A stretch of DNA of 57,534 bases, from the NCBI RefSeq assembly GCF_020073745.1, contig NZ_JAIRAU010000003.1, positions 1-57,534 on the forward strand. The letters are read 5' to 3'. Position 1 is the stretch's first letter. Each line of letters opens with the position of its first letter. Below the pieces are notes generated by a model, which was not told the origin of the DNA, did not search any database, and saw only the letters and a list, made by a program, of their open reading frames with translations. Made by a program: the position numbers and the translations under genes. Of the stretch, positions 1 to 8,279 are shown one piece after another. The stretch is from Nannocystis pusilla (GTDB lineage: Bacteria > Myxococcota_A > Polyangia > Nannocystales > Nannocystaceae).

Positions 1-497
1 GCGCAAGTCGTCCAACCGACTGTCCCGATCTTGCGAGAGATCAGCGTCGAGTCCTCGGCGGCGCCGCGCAGGGCGCAGTCGACGTTCTCGCCGACCAGAT
101 CGACGATGCGGTCGGTGACCCCGAGGTCGAGGTGCAGGTCCGGGTAGCGGGCGCGAAACTCCGGCAGCGCGGGCAGCAAGATCCCGCTGGCGATCGTGCC
201 GCCCGTGTCGATCCGCAGCCGCCCGCGCGGGCTCGCCTGGGCCCCGCGCAGCGACGCGTCCAGCTCGGACAGCTCGGACATCAGCCGACTCGTGCGCTCG
301 TAGTAGGCCGCGCCGTCCGGGGTCACCGTCACGCGCCGGGTCGTGCGCAGCAGCAGCTTGACCTGCAGGTGCGCCTCGAGGCCCTGGACCAGCTTCGTCA
401 CCGTCGCCTTCGGCATCTGCAACGAGTCCGCCGCCCGCGTGAAGGAGCCGGCCTCGACGACCCGCGCGAACACTTTGATGGCGAGAAGTTGGTCCAC
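1..497 (-). CDS. LysR-family transcriptional regulator (partial, C-terminus off the window)
   Basis: The minus strand reads openly from a GTG at 495-497 to the window edge, about 165 residues. It starts [19 protein letters not shown] and continues into a winged helix-turn-helix of LysR type: [19 protein letters not shown] is the recognition region, near residues 18-36. A linker helix ([18 protein letters not shown]) and the first beta strands of the substrate-binding domain follow ([20 protein letters not shown]). The gene is divergent from the SDR gene with about 100 bp between starts, the usual LysR arrangement, so it probably controls that gene as well as itself. The effector is unknown. 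The start rests on the family's usual N-terminus, because no strong ribosome-binding site is visible. Confidence 0.85.
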   Translation of the reverse strand, partial: MDQLLAIKVFARVVEAGSFTRAADSLQMPKATVTKLVQGLEAHLQVKLLLRTTRRVTVTPDGAAYYERTSRLMSELSELDASLRGAQASPRGRLRIDTGGTIASGILLPALPEFRARYPDLHLDLGVTDRIVDLVGENVDCALRGAAEDSTLISRKIGTVGWTTC

Positions 498-595
498 GGC
501 CCGGCGCGCCTCCGCCCCGATTATTCCCCACGGTGAACAAAGAAGCCACAGGTCGCTCGCTTGTCCGCAGACGTGCACGCCGTAGGTTTGCGTCC
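498..595. promoter_or_regulatory. Divergent LysR/SDR control region
   Basis: This 98-bp gap separates the two divergent starts and holds an A+T-richer patch (ATTATTCCCC near 519-528) in otherwise GC-rich DNA. LysR proteins usually bind such gaps at T-N11-A sites. I cannot fix one operator with confidence. Confidence 0.4.
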
Positions 596-1372
596 ATGTC
601 GACCCGCAACATTCACACCACCAAACACGCCGGCAAGGTCGCCCTGATCACCGGCGGCAGCACCGGCATCGGCCTCGCCACGGCCCAGCGCTTCGTCGAC
701 GAGGGCGCCGAGCACGTCTACATCACCGGCCGCCGCCAGCCGGAGCTCGACGCCGCCGTCGGCCAGATCGGCCGCAAGGTCACCGCGATCCGCTGCGACA
801 TCAGCGTGCTCGCCGACCTCGATCGCGTGTTCGCCGAGATCGGGCGCGCGCACGGCCGCCTCGACATCCTGTTCGCCAACGCCGGCGGCGGGGCCTTCGA
901 GCCGCTCGGCGCGGTCACCGAGGCCGTGTTCGACAAGTACTTCGGCATCAACGTCAAGGGCAGCCTGTTCACCGTGCAGAAGGCCCTGCCGCTGATGTCC
1001 GCCGGGGCCGCGATCGTCGTCAACGGCTCGATGGTCTCACTGAAGGGCGTCGCCGCGTTCGGCGTGTATGCGGCGACCAAGGCGGCCCTGCGCTCGTTCG
1101 TCCGCACCTGGGCGGTCGACCTCAAGGGTCGCGGGATCCGCGTCAACGTCGTCGCCCCCGGCACCGTGGTCACGCCGGCGTACCGCTCCGAGCTCGGTAT
1201 GAACGACGCGCAGATCGAGCAGTTCGCGGCGCAGGCCGCCAGCGTCACCCCGCTCGGCCGCGTCGGCACTCCCGACGAGATCGCCAGGGCCGTGTCGTTC
1301 CTCGCGTCCGACGACGCCAGCTACATCACCGGCATCGAGCTGTTCGTCGACGGCGGCCAGGCCCAGGTGTGA
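596..1372 (+). CDS. Short-chain dehydrogenase/reductase (SDR), classical type
   Basis: This 258-aa protein is an NAD(P)-dependent oxidoreductase of unknown substrate, with the usual length for classical SDRs. It has the nucleotide-binding motif TGGSTGIG near residues 19-26, the NAGGG strand motif, a catalytic serine after the NGSMVSL strand, and the YAATK form of the YxxxK motif. The family C-terminus [13 protein letters not shown] is also present. ATG 596 is preferred to an upstream in-frame ATG at 533, because residues before MSTRN are Arg-rich and unlike the family. Substrate specificity is not predictable. It is likely regulated by the divergent LysR protein. Confidence 0.9.
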   Translation: MSTRNIHTTKHAGKVALITGGSTGIGLATAQRFVDEGAEHVYITGRRQPELDAAVGQIGRKVTAIRCDISVLADLDRVFAEIGRAHGRLDILFANAGGGAFEPLGAVTEAVFDKYFGINVKGSLFTVQKALPLMSAGAAIVVNGSMVSLKGVAAFGVYAATKAALRSFVRTWAVDLKGRGIRVNVVAPGTVVTPAYRSELGMNDAQIEQFAAQAASVTPLGRVGTPDEIARAVSFLASDDASYITGIELFVDGGQAQV

Positions 1373-1522
1373 GCCGCACGAGCTGTAGCGAGTCATCCCG
1401 CGAGGTCGTCGGCTGTCACCGCGAGGCCGGCGACCAGTGCGGCTCGACGAGGGTCGGCACCTTCATGCCGATCGAGCCCCGCGAGGGCCGGCGTCGTGGG
1501 CCTCGACAGGGGACGGCCCGCG

Positions 1523-2425
1523 TCAGCCGCGGCGGACGGCGCGCTTGACCGCGTGCAGGACGGCGGAGGCGCGGCGCAGCGGGGCGCGGCCGAGCAGGCG
1601 CACGCGGTCGCCGAGGCGGAGGGTGCCGCCGCGCACGACGGTGGCGTAGGCGCCGACGACGGGCATGCTGCGGGCGAGCAGGGCGAACCACTGGGTGTTG
1701 TGACGGGCGGCCGTGCGCAGGACGTCGGGGTCGGCGGGCAGGTCGTCCTGCGCGAGCGTGGTCATGACGCAGCGCGGGCAGGGGAAGGTGACGCACAGCT
1801 GGACCTCGTCGCCGATGGCGAGGGTCCGCCCGACCCAGTCGTTGTCGACGAAGCCGCGGGCGTCGCCGGTGTCGATGACGAGGTTGGGGCGGAACCTGGC
1901 CGCGTCGAAGCGCGAGGCCGGCTGCAGCGCCCGCAGGTGCGCGAGGCTGGCGGTGGTGACGAGGTGGATCGGGGCGAAGTCGAAGAAGGTGCCCGGCGCG
2001 GCGCCGACGCCCATCGGCTTGTCGTCGCCGTCCTCGGACTCGGCGCGGTACTCGGCCTGCCCGGCGGGCGGCGCGGCGGTCAAGCGCACGGGCCGGCCGA
2101 ACGCCTGCGAGAGCGAACGGTCGAGGTCGACGTCGTCGCTCGAGACGCTCGTGCCGTCGGGTAGCGCGATCGCCAGCGGGCCGTGATGCCGGCCGTCGGC
2201 GAGGCCGCCGGTGAATCGCGCGCGGAAGCCGAGCAGGGCGCTCCAGCGGCGCGCCTGCTTGGCGCTGGCGATCCGGCCGGTCTCGCGGTCGAGCACGCCG
2301 TAGGCGCGATCGCCCTGGAGGCCGTGCTCGGCGAGCACGGCGACGCTCGTGAGCGCCTCGCCGGCCATCGACTTGACGGGGTAGCGCAGGAGCGCGCGCA
2401 GCGAGCCGAGGGGCGGCGAGGGCAT
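1523..2425 (-). CDS. MOSC domain protein (molybdenum cofactor sulfurase C-terminal type)
   Basis: This 300-aa protein pairs an N-terminal MOSC beta-barrel domain with a MOSC domain, as in YcbX-like proteins. Visible motifs are RYPVKSM near residue 12, GDRAYGVLD near 34-42, and the C-terminal FPCPRCVMTTL with the conserved cysteine, followed by the family's D-P-x-x-L-R-T spacing. MOSC proteins handle sulfur carried on a conserved cysteine or act with molybdenum-cofactor enzymes such as N-hydroxylated base reductases. The start MPSPPLGSLRALLRYPVK is chosen because the upstream in-frame extension to 2638 has no family resemblance. It is convergent with the SDR gene, with 150 bp of unremarkable sequence between them. 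Confidence 0.85.
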   Translation of the reverse strand: MPSPPLGSLRALLRYPVKSMAGEALTSVAVLAEHGLQGDRAYGVLDRETGRIASAKQARRWSALLGFRARFTGGLADGRHHGPLAIALPDGTSVSSDDVDLDRSLSQAFGRPVRLTAAPPAGQAEYRAESEDGDDKPMGVGAAPGTFFDFAPIHLVTTASLAHLRALQPASRFDAARFRPNLVIDTGDARGFVDNDWVGRTLAIGDEVQLCVTFPCPRCVMTTLAQDDLPADPDVLRTAARHNTQWFALLARSMPVVGAYATVVRGGTLRLGDRVRLLGRAPLRRASAVLHAVKRAVRRG

Positions 2426-2722
2426 GCGAGGCGGAAAATAACCCGGGCGGGTCTGTGTCGTCGAGGGCTTGTGGTGAGCGTGCGTCGTGCTCGCGGAGGT
2501 CTGGACAGCTTGGCGAGGAGTATGAGCGTGCCTGGATTGGTCAAGCCATTCGGACCATGACGAGGGGTCGACGTTGAGAGGATGTCGATAACGAGCGATG
2601 CTCGCAAAGCCGAGTGTGCTCGCCATCCGCGCTCTCAAGAAACGGCCCTCTCCGCGCGGTCTGGGCCTGGGTTCACGGGACGTCTGTTCCTCGCGCGGCC
2701 CAGGCTTTGCGGAGCGGGGTCG
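2426..2722. other. Gap between MOSC gene and IS110 transposase
   Basis: About 300 bp without a convincing gene. It should contain the MOSC promoter and one end of the IS110 element, but I could not fix the element boundary because IS110 elements lack clear terminal inverted repeats. Confidence 0.4.
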
Positions 2723-3946
2723 TCAGGCCGCCGGGCGCATCTCGACCTCGTAGCCGAGGTCGCGGATGCGGCGAACGAGGCGGGACGCAGCGCGCTCGCG
2801 GTCGTGGCGGTTGAAATGTTCGGCGCCGAGGTCGCGGTAAGGTTCACCGTCACGGAGCATCCCGTGGACCGCAGTGAGGATCGCGGCGGCGACGGCGGCG
2901 ATCGCCTTCTTTTTGCCCTGCCGCGCTCGGACGCGGTGAAAGAGCGCGCAGAGGTAACCTTCCTTGCGGATGCCGGACCATGCGCTCTGGATGAGCATCG
3001 TCTTGAGCCACGCGTTACCCTTGCGCATACGGTTGGAGCGGCGCTTGCCGGCGCTCTCGTCCATGCGGGGGCACAGGCCTGCCCACGAGCGCAGATGGCC
3101 TGCGGAGCGGAAGCGGCTCATATCGACGCCGACCTCGGCGATGATGGTCTGCGCGGCCGTCGGTCCGACTCCAGGGATCGTCTGGAGTAGCTCGACGGCC
3201 TTAGCAAAAGGGCGGAGCTCTTCCTCGATCCGCTTCTCGAGTTCGGCGATCGATGCCTGCAGCGAGTCGATGAGCCGGAGGTGCGTCGAGATCAGCATGC
3301 GGTGATGATCGCGCACACGACCCCGGAGCGCCTCCATGAGCTTGCCGCGCTTGCCCTTCAGCGTCCCGCGGGCGAGGCCGGCGAGCTTCACGGGATCGGA
3401 CTCGCCCGCGACCATCGCCTCGAGCATCGCCCGCCCGCTCTTGCCCAGAATGTTGGAGGCGACCGAGGCAAGCTTGATGTTGCAGGTCTCCAACACCTTC
3501 TGGATCCGCTGTGTATGCTCGACGACCTCGCGCGAGAGCTGCTTGCGCGTCCGGGTCAGATCCCGCAGATCCGCGATCGGCTCGGGTGGCACGAAGCTCG
3601 CACGCACAAGCCCGTGCGCGATCAAGTCCGCGAGCCACATCGCGTCGTTCATGTCGGTCTTGCGACCAGGCACGTTGCGAACCTCGTGCGCGTTCGCCAG
3701 CACCAGTTCGACACGACCCGCGAGGAGTTGCCAGACAGGCTTCCAGTACACGCCGGTCGCTTCGATGACTGCGACCGTACAGCCGCTGTCCTCGAGCCAG
3801 TCCCCCAGCCGAATCAGCTCCGAGGTCATCGTGCCGAAGGTCCGGACCTCCCTGTCGACCTTGTTGCCCTTCATTCGTCGCACGCAGACAACGATGCTGT
3901 CCTTGTGGACATCCATGCCCGCACAAGTCCCGTACATCACTTCCAT
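2723..3946 (-). CDS. IS110-family transposase (DEDD recombinase)
   Basis: This 407-aa protein has the full IS110 architecture. The N-terminal RuvC-like DEDD domain shows D12 in GMDVHKDSIVV, E62 in VIEATGVYWKP, and D98 and D101 in GRKTDMNDAMWLADL. A long helical region follows. The C-terminal Tnp_20 domain, which carries the catalytic serine in this family, contains LLQTIPGVGPTAA, FRSAGHLRSWAGLCPR and NAWLKTMLIQSAWSG. The length and all blocks look intact, so it is probably active. These recombinases insert without long terminal repeats, and members are guided by an element-encoded bridge RNA. It sits between the MOSC gene and the lipoprotein cluster without an obviously broken gene. Confidence 0.93.
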   Translation of the reverse strand: MEVMYGTCAGMDVHKDSIVVCVRRMKGNKVDREVRTFGTMTSELIRLGDWLEDSGCTVAVIEATGVYWKPVWQLLAGRVELVLANAHEVRNVPGRKTDMNDAMWLADLIAHGLVRASFVPPEPIADLRDLTRTRKQLSREVVEHTQRIQKVLETCNIKLASVASNILGKSGRAMLEAMVAGESDPVKLAGLARGTLKGKRGKLMEALRGRVRDHHRMLISTHLRLIDSLQASIAELEKRIEEELRPFAKAVELLQTIPGVGPTAAQTIIAEVGVDMSRFRSAGHLRSWAGLCPRMDESAGKRRSNRMRKGNAWLKTMLIQSAWSGIRKEGYLCALFHRVRARQGKKKAIAAVAAAILTAVHGMLRDGEPYRDLGAEHFNRHDRERAASRLVRRIRDLGYEVEMRPAA

Positions 3947-3949
3947 GGC

Positions 3950-4200
3950 GATCCTCCGTGAAGAACGCCGGCATGAGGGCCCCTAACTCGAAGTCTCTCA
4001 AACGCGCTCCAGGAGGTCCAAGGACCTCCTGCTCGCAACCAAGGGTGCTCACGGGCCCTCCGGTCCAACTCAGAAACGGGCTCACCCTGCACCAGTGCGT
4101 GAACGACCTCTGCGCCGGCATTCGCGGCGAAAATACTCCCTCGCGCGAAATCGCGCAACACCCGCCAAGACCTCCCCACGGGGGCCCAGGGCCGTTTCAT
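3950..4200 (-). ncRNA. Candidate bridge RNA region of the IS110 element
   Basis: This is the non-coding stretch just 5' of the transposase gene. It contains a perfect 9-bp inverted repeat, AGGAGGTCC at 4011-4019 and GGACCTCCT at 4022-4030, with a 2-nt loop, plus further short complementary stretches. In IS110-group elements this position encodes the bridge RNA with loops complementary to target and donor DNA. The placement and structure fit, but the loops have not been matched to target or donor here. Confidence 0.35.
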
Positions 4201-4231
4201 CCCCGCGGGTCGGCGCCAGCCGGTGGGAAAC

Positions 4232-4915
4232 TCAGAACAGGCAGAGCAGCAGCGGGGCGTCGTCGCACATCATCGTGATGGCGTCGCAGATCTCCTTGGG
4301 CGGGTTGCCGCACAGGAGCAGCGAGGTGAGCTCGAGGTCGTCGCACAGCTGGAGCATCAGCTCGCCGGCGCACAGGCCGAGGCCGGACAGGCATTCGGCC
4401 TTGTCGATGGCGGCCTTCTCGTAGCATTGCAGCTGGGCGGCGGTCTCGGGCGACTGGGCGAAGATCTCGCAGGTGCAGCTCGACGGGGGGACGGTCGCGG
4501 CCAGGCACTCGTCGACGGTGTCGTACATGCCGAGCGAGACCTGACATTCGCACTGGGGGACGTACGATGCGACGAAGGCGTCGTACCACTTGGCGCAGGC
4601 CATGCCGCTGCCCTCGCCGCCGCCGCCCGTCCCCCCGTCGGTGTCGCTGGTGCCGCTGGCGCCGTCGGTGGGGTCGGCGGTGGTGCCGAGGGTCGTGCCG
4701 CCGGCGCTGTCGGTGCCGCCCTCACTGCCCTCTGTCGGGAGGTCGGTGGTGGGGGCTGCGGTGGTGGTGCCGGTGGTCGTCCCGGTGGGGCCGTCGCCGC
4801 TGGTGCCGGTCCCGGTGGTGGAGCTGCCGCTGGTGCCCTCGGTGGTCGGCGCCCCGGCCTCGCTGCAGGCGATCACCGCTGCGAGTCCGAGCAGGTACAG
4901 GCGGGTTCGATGCAT
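4232..4915 (-). CDS. Secreted lipoprotein with Thr/Ser/Gly linker and Cys-rich C-domain
   Basis: This 227-aa protein starts MHRTRLYLLGLAAVIAC, a lipoprotein signal peptide with lipobox VIAC, preceded by a GGAGGTG ribosome-binding site. Residues after the cysteine form a roughly 90-residue linker rich in Thr, Ser, Gly and Asp. A C-terminal domain of about 120 residues follows with roughly 14 cysteines (for example QCECQVSLGMYDTVDECLA). It is expected to be lipid-anchored at the outer membrane, with the linker holding a disulfide-bonded domain away from the surface. The domain resembles that of the next gene, so the pair probably arose by duplication. No catalytic motif was recognised. Confidence 0.85.
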   Translation of the reverse strand: MHRTRLYLLGLAAVIACSEAGAPTTEGTSGSSTTGTGTSGDGPTGTTTGTTTAAPTTDLPTEGSEGGTDSAGGTTLGTTADPTDGASGTSDTDGGTGGGGEGSGMACAKWYDAFVASYVPQCECQVSLGMYDTVDECLAATVPPSSCTCEIFAQSPETAAQLQCYEKAAIDKAECLSGLGLCAGELMLQLCDDLELTSLLLCGNPPKEICDAITMMCDDAPLLLCLF

Positions 4916-5056
4916 GACACCTCCGTTCGCCACGGTATCGCAGGTGGCGGCGCCGCGGGAGCGTCGTCCGCCGGCGGAGACGATGCTCCCGGCGCCCACG
5001 AGGTGGGTCGAGGTCGCCCGGTGCGGGCGGCTGCGCAGCGGGCGATCGGGCGCGTG

Positions 5057-6003
5057 TCAGCCGGAGGTGCTCTCCATGCACTCCTGCGCGACCCAGGTCG
5101 GCTCGCCGTCGACCAGTTCGCAGCGCTGGGCGCATTGCTCGGGCTCGGCGAGGCGGCAATCCAGCTCGGGGAGGCACGGGCCGAATTGCAGGGTGCCGGC
5201 GATCTGGTCGCAGAAGGCCTGACCGGGGGTGCCATCTTGCTCGCAGGCGAGGTACAAGCCAAGCAGCGGGCACGGGTCGCCGGGGGGGGCGGTGCCGCCG
5301 GTACCGGGCTCGACCGGGGCGGGCTCGTCGATCACGGCCGGCTTCAAGGTGGCGGAGAAGTGGTCGTTGCAGCAGCCGCTGAACACGTCGACGACCTCGC
5401 AGGCGAACGCCGCGAGGCCCATGCCGAGCTCACAGGTGCCGGCGTCGGCGCCGTCGATCCGGCAGGTGCAGGTCGACGGATCGGTGGTGGTGCACGCCAT
5501 CTCGTAGGTGTGGCCGTCGAGGCAATCGCTGGCGTAGGTGCAGTCCTGCGGCGAGCCGCCGCCCGAGGGGATCCCGCCGAGGTGCGCGCAGAAGCCGTCG
5601 CAGACGTCCTTGGCGAGGTACACGGGGCCGCACTCGGGGGCCTCGCAGGCGAAGGTCGGGTGAAACGCGCCGGCGTCGGCCTCGCAGCGCCGGCTGGCGC
5701 GCATCTCGGCGCCGCAGCCTGCCGTGTCGGAGGATTGCAGTCCGACGAGGCACCAATCATAGCAGGAGGCGTCGGCGCGGCTGCACGCGGCGTCACGGGC
5801 GAGCAGGTTGAGGCAGAGATCGAGGCAGAGCTGCTCGTCGGGGCCGAGGTCGGCCGGCACCGGGGCTCCCGTGGTCGGCGCGGTGGGATCGGCGGTGGTG
5901 TCGGTCGCGCTGCCGGTGGTGGCGTCGGTGGGGCGGCCGACTCGGGGCCGCAGGCGACGAGGGCGAAGGTGGCGAGCAGGAGGCGGCGCAGGGGCGAGAG
6001 CAT
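5057..6003 (-). CDS. Cys-rich secreted lipoprotein with an apparent 1-base frameshift
   Basis: A clear lipoprotein signal (MLSPLRRLLLATFALVAC, lipobox LVAC) starts at 6003, but its frame continues only into Pro/Arg-rich sequence. The TDATTGSATDTTADPT linker and the Cys-rich domain that follows (about 25 cysteines, to TWVAQECMESTSG) are one frame away. Adding one base in the GGGG run at 5930-5933 joins them into one lipoprotein of about 315 aa with this neighbourhood's usual signal-linker-Cys layout. The long downstream frame has no stops, which suggests a sequencing error or a very recent mutation rather than old decay. No enzymatic domain was recognised. It is paralogous to the gene at 4232-4915. 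Confidence 0.75.
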
Positions 6004-6230
6004 CGACGGAGGAGAGTACCACGGCCGGTCACGGCGATGTCGCGCGGCGACAGCGGGCTCGTCGGGTACGAGAACGTTGTGTTAGCGAGCCTTGCATTCA
6101 CTGTGCTGTCCCACGGGACATGTATGAGCAATGGCCGGCGACCGCGGGCGCCCGCGCCGCGGCGGGGAACCGGCGATTCGCGCGGCTCGGCCTTGACGCG
6201 AAGGGGCCGCCGGGTGCATGGACATGGGTC

Positions 6231-7097
6231 GTGTCGTTGTTCGTCCCTGTCCCGCGGGTGGTGGTGTTGTCCTGGGTCGTCCTGCTGGCGGCGTGCGGCG
6301 CCGAGGAGGCCGAGCCGCTGCCGATCGGCCCCGTGCAGCAGGTGTCGTACGAGGTCATCCCGACGCCGCTGTACGAGCTGGGCGCGCTCGACCTGACGCT
6401 GGAGAACGCGAGCTACGAGCAGCGCGAGATGTTCACGGTCGAGGTCCGCGACGCGATGCTGCCCGACATCGTCACGGCGGTCGGGCTGGCGGACCAGATG
6501 CTGGACACCGAGCTGACGCCGGGCGGGTTCCAGCGGGTGACGAACCCGTCGCTGCAGACGCGGCTGATGGCGAGCGCCGCCGAGGTCGAGTCGCTGGCGG
6601 CCGCCCTCGGCTACGTGTTCAGTCAGTGGAGCGTGCTGGTCGCCGACTTCGCGGCGGAGGACGGCGGGACGGGCTACGCGGTGGTGTCGTTCGACGTGGC
6701 GCAGGTCGACCCGGAGCTCGGACAGGCGTTCTTCGACCACGCGGCCGACGTCGACGCGGGCCTCGGCGGCGGCTACTTCGCGTTCGACTCGGAGGTCATC
6801 TACCTCAACCTGCGCGGGCCCGACGGCGAGCCGTACAGCGGGCTCGACGACGACGCGTTCGTGGCGGCCCTCGAGGAGGCGGCGGACAGCTTCGCGCCGT
6901 ACGGCGCTGCGCTGGCGCAGGCCGGCGAGGCGGCGGTGATCTTCGTCGAGAACGACTGGAAGACCGCGCCGGCCGGCGAGGACTACCTGGCGGTGCTCGA
7001 CCCGCTCGGCGCGGACACGCTGGCCGAGCTGGCCGCGCTGCAGGACGAGCACGTCGATCGCTTCGCGGCGGCCGTCGAGCGCTACGGGTGGGAGTGA
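6231..7097 (+). CDS. Putative lipoprotein of unknown function
   Basis: The protein is about 288 aa from a GTG at 6231. It starts MSLFVPVPRVVVLSWVVLLAAC, a signal peptide with lipobox LLAAC. The mature part is acidic, lacks the repeated cysteines of its neighbours and looks mainly alpha/beta, for example YEVIPTPLYELGALDLTLEN and GGGYFAFDSEVIYLNLRG. No known family was recognised. The start is inferred from the signal peptide; the frame is open far upstream, but that part has shadow-like codon use. The gene converges on the lipoprotein at 7223-8233, with a repeat array between them. Confidence 0.7.
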   Translation: MSLFVPVPRVVVLSWVVLLAACGAEEAEPLPIGPVQQVSYEVIPTPLYELGALDLTLENASYEQREMFTVEVRDAMLPDIVTAVGLADQMLDTELTPGGFQRVTNPSLQTRLMASAAEVESLAAALGYVFSQWSVLVADFAAEDGGTGYAVVSFDVAQVDPELGQAFFDHAADVDAGLGGGYFAFDSEVIYLNLRGPDGEPYSGLDDDAFVAALEEAADSFAPYGAALAQAGEAAVIFVENDWKTAPAGEDYLAVLDPLGADTLAELAALQDEHVDRFAAAVERYGWE

Positions 7098-7150
7098 CGC
7101 CGGAGGTGCGGCTCGGTCACCTCGCCGGGTAGGCCGGCGAGGTGGTGGGA

Positions 7151-7206
7151 CATGTCGATGACGATATGTCTTGAAGGGCATGCCTTTTCGCGCATGTGCG
7201 ATTGTC
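7151..7206. repeat. 14-bp CATG repeat array, 4 units
   Basis: Units start at 7151, 7165, 7179 and 7193, exactly 14 bp apart, each opening with CATG or TATG. The array lies between two convergent genes whose stops are at 7097 and 7223. Adjacent units form CATG...CATG dyads that could fold as short hairpins. Confidence 0.8.
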
Positions 7207-7222
7207 GCCGCCGCGTCGGCGC

Positions 7223-8233
7223 TCACGGGAACAGGGCGACGCAGCGCTGGTCCTCGCAGGCGAGGGTGGCGCCGCAGGGGTCGGCGCCCTCGCAGCAGCC
7301 CAGCGCCTGGAGGTCGCTGTGGGCGCCGTTCCACGTGTCCACGTTGTCCTTGTGCACGCCGACGCTGCCGCAGGTGTTTTCGCTGAAGCAGACGGCGTCG
7401 GCCAGCACGCAGTCGCTCACGTCGTCGCACGGCAGGTCGTTCTCGAGGACCTCGGCGACGAAGCCCTGCTGCTGCGAGCAGAAGCCGACGCACTTGCACG
7501 CGGGCGGGGCGTCGGCGTCGCCGCAGTCGCCCCAGCCGTGCGGCGGCACGAACCAGTCGGTGCCGAACATGGTGGCCAGGCCGGTGGCCTTCTCGTAGAA
7601 CGAGCCCGGCGTGGCGGTGCCGCCCCAGGCGTCGCCCGGGAACCAGAGGCAGCGCGGCGCGGCTTCGTCCTGCACGCACTCGTCGTTCTCGTCGACGCGC
7701 CAGAAACCGATGCCCGGGTACCATTCGCTGCACTCGGCCTTGCACTCGGCTTCGTCGGTGATCAGCGGGCACTCGACGGGCGGGCCCTCGTCGGCGGGGA
7801 TGCAATGACCGGTGGAGCAATTGCTGGCGAGCTCGCACGTGCAGGTGGCGGTCTGCGGATCCTCGGTGCAACCTTCCGGGCCGATCGGGCAATCATTGGT
7901 GTTGCCCACGCCGTAGCAGATCTCGTCGGCGGCGCAGGGCGTATCCTCGCAGTTCTGCCGCAGGCAGCCGTCGGCGTCGAACGGGCTGCCGAGCGCGCCG
8001 CACTTCCAATACTCGCAGTCGGGCGGCTGGGAGCAGGCGTAGGCGGGGTTGTCGCAGACGCGCGGCGGCTCGTCGCCGGTGGTCGGCATGGTGCCGCTGG
8101 AGGTGTCGGTGTCGGTGTCGGCGGCGGCGGGGCCGTCGCCGAGGACCTTGGGGAAGGGGCACGCCGACAGGGCGAGCGCGGCGGGGACGAACAGGAGGCG
8201 AAGAGAGGAATAGGTGAAGCGAGGAAGCGACAT
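7223..8233 (-). CDS. Cys-rich secreted lipoprotein
   Basis: This 336-aa protein has signal peptide MSLPRFTYSSLRLLFVPAAL and lipobox LSAC near residue 25. A short TDTDTSSGT-type linker follows, then a domain with about 35 cysteines, for example CDNPAYACSQPPDCEYWKCG and CKCVGFCSQQQGF. The cysteine spacing suggests a compact disulfide-bonded surface domain. No catalytic residues or named family were recognised. It is likely an outer-membrane-anchored protein of the same broad class as the lipoproteins at 4232-6003. The ATG lies about 45 bp from the sigma-factor gene's stop. Confidence 0.85.
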   Translation of the reverse strand: MSLPRFTYSSLRLLFVPAALALSACPFPKVLGDGPAAADTDTDTSSGTMPTTGDEPPRVCDNPAYACSQPPDCEYWKCGALGSPFDADGCLRQNCEDTPCAADEICYGVGNTNDCPIGPEGCTEDPQTATCTCELASNCSTGHCIPADEGPPVECPLITDEAECKAECSEWYPGIGFWRVDENDECVQDEAAPRCLWFPGDAWGGTATPGSFYEKATGLATMFGTDWFVPPHGWGDCGDADAPPACKCVGFCSQQQGFVAEVLENDLPCDDVSDCVLADAVCFSENTCGSVGVHKDNVDTWNGAHSDLQALGCCEGADPCGATLACEDQRCVALFP

Positions 8234-8279
8234 GACGATGACCTCTGATCCCTGTCGTCTCCGCCCCCTCGGGTTCCTA

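Larger units (their letters stand above)
2700..4200 (-). mobile_element. IS110-family insertion sequence (ends approximate)
   Basis: The element consists of the transposase gene plus non-coding ends. The region upstream of the transposase (about 3950-4200) is long and gene-free, as in the IS110 group whose left end encodes the guide RNA. Neither end was determined: no terminal repeats are visible, and the core dinucleotide cannot be assigned without an empty site for comparison. Confidence 0.45.

Noticed and set aside
35..100. tRNA or other structural RNA
   Set aside because: No cloverleaf-like or conserved rRNA segments were found anywhere in the window.
533..595. Earlier start for the SDR gene at 533
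   Set aside because: The extra 21 residues are Arg-rich and absent from the family, and they would overlap the LysR/SDR control region.
4223..6085. Long 620-codon plus-strand frame across the lipoprotein cluster
   Set aside because: It is a shadow of minus-strand genes: Gly/Ala/Arg-rich with no domain, while the minus-strand frames have signal peptides and conserved cysteines.
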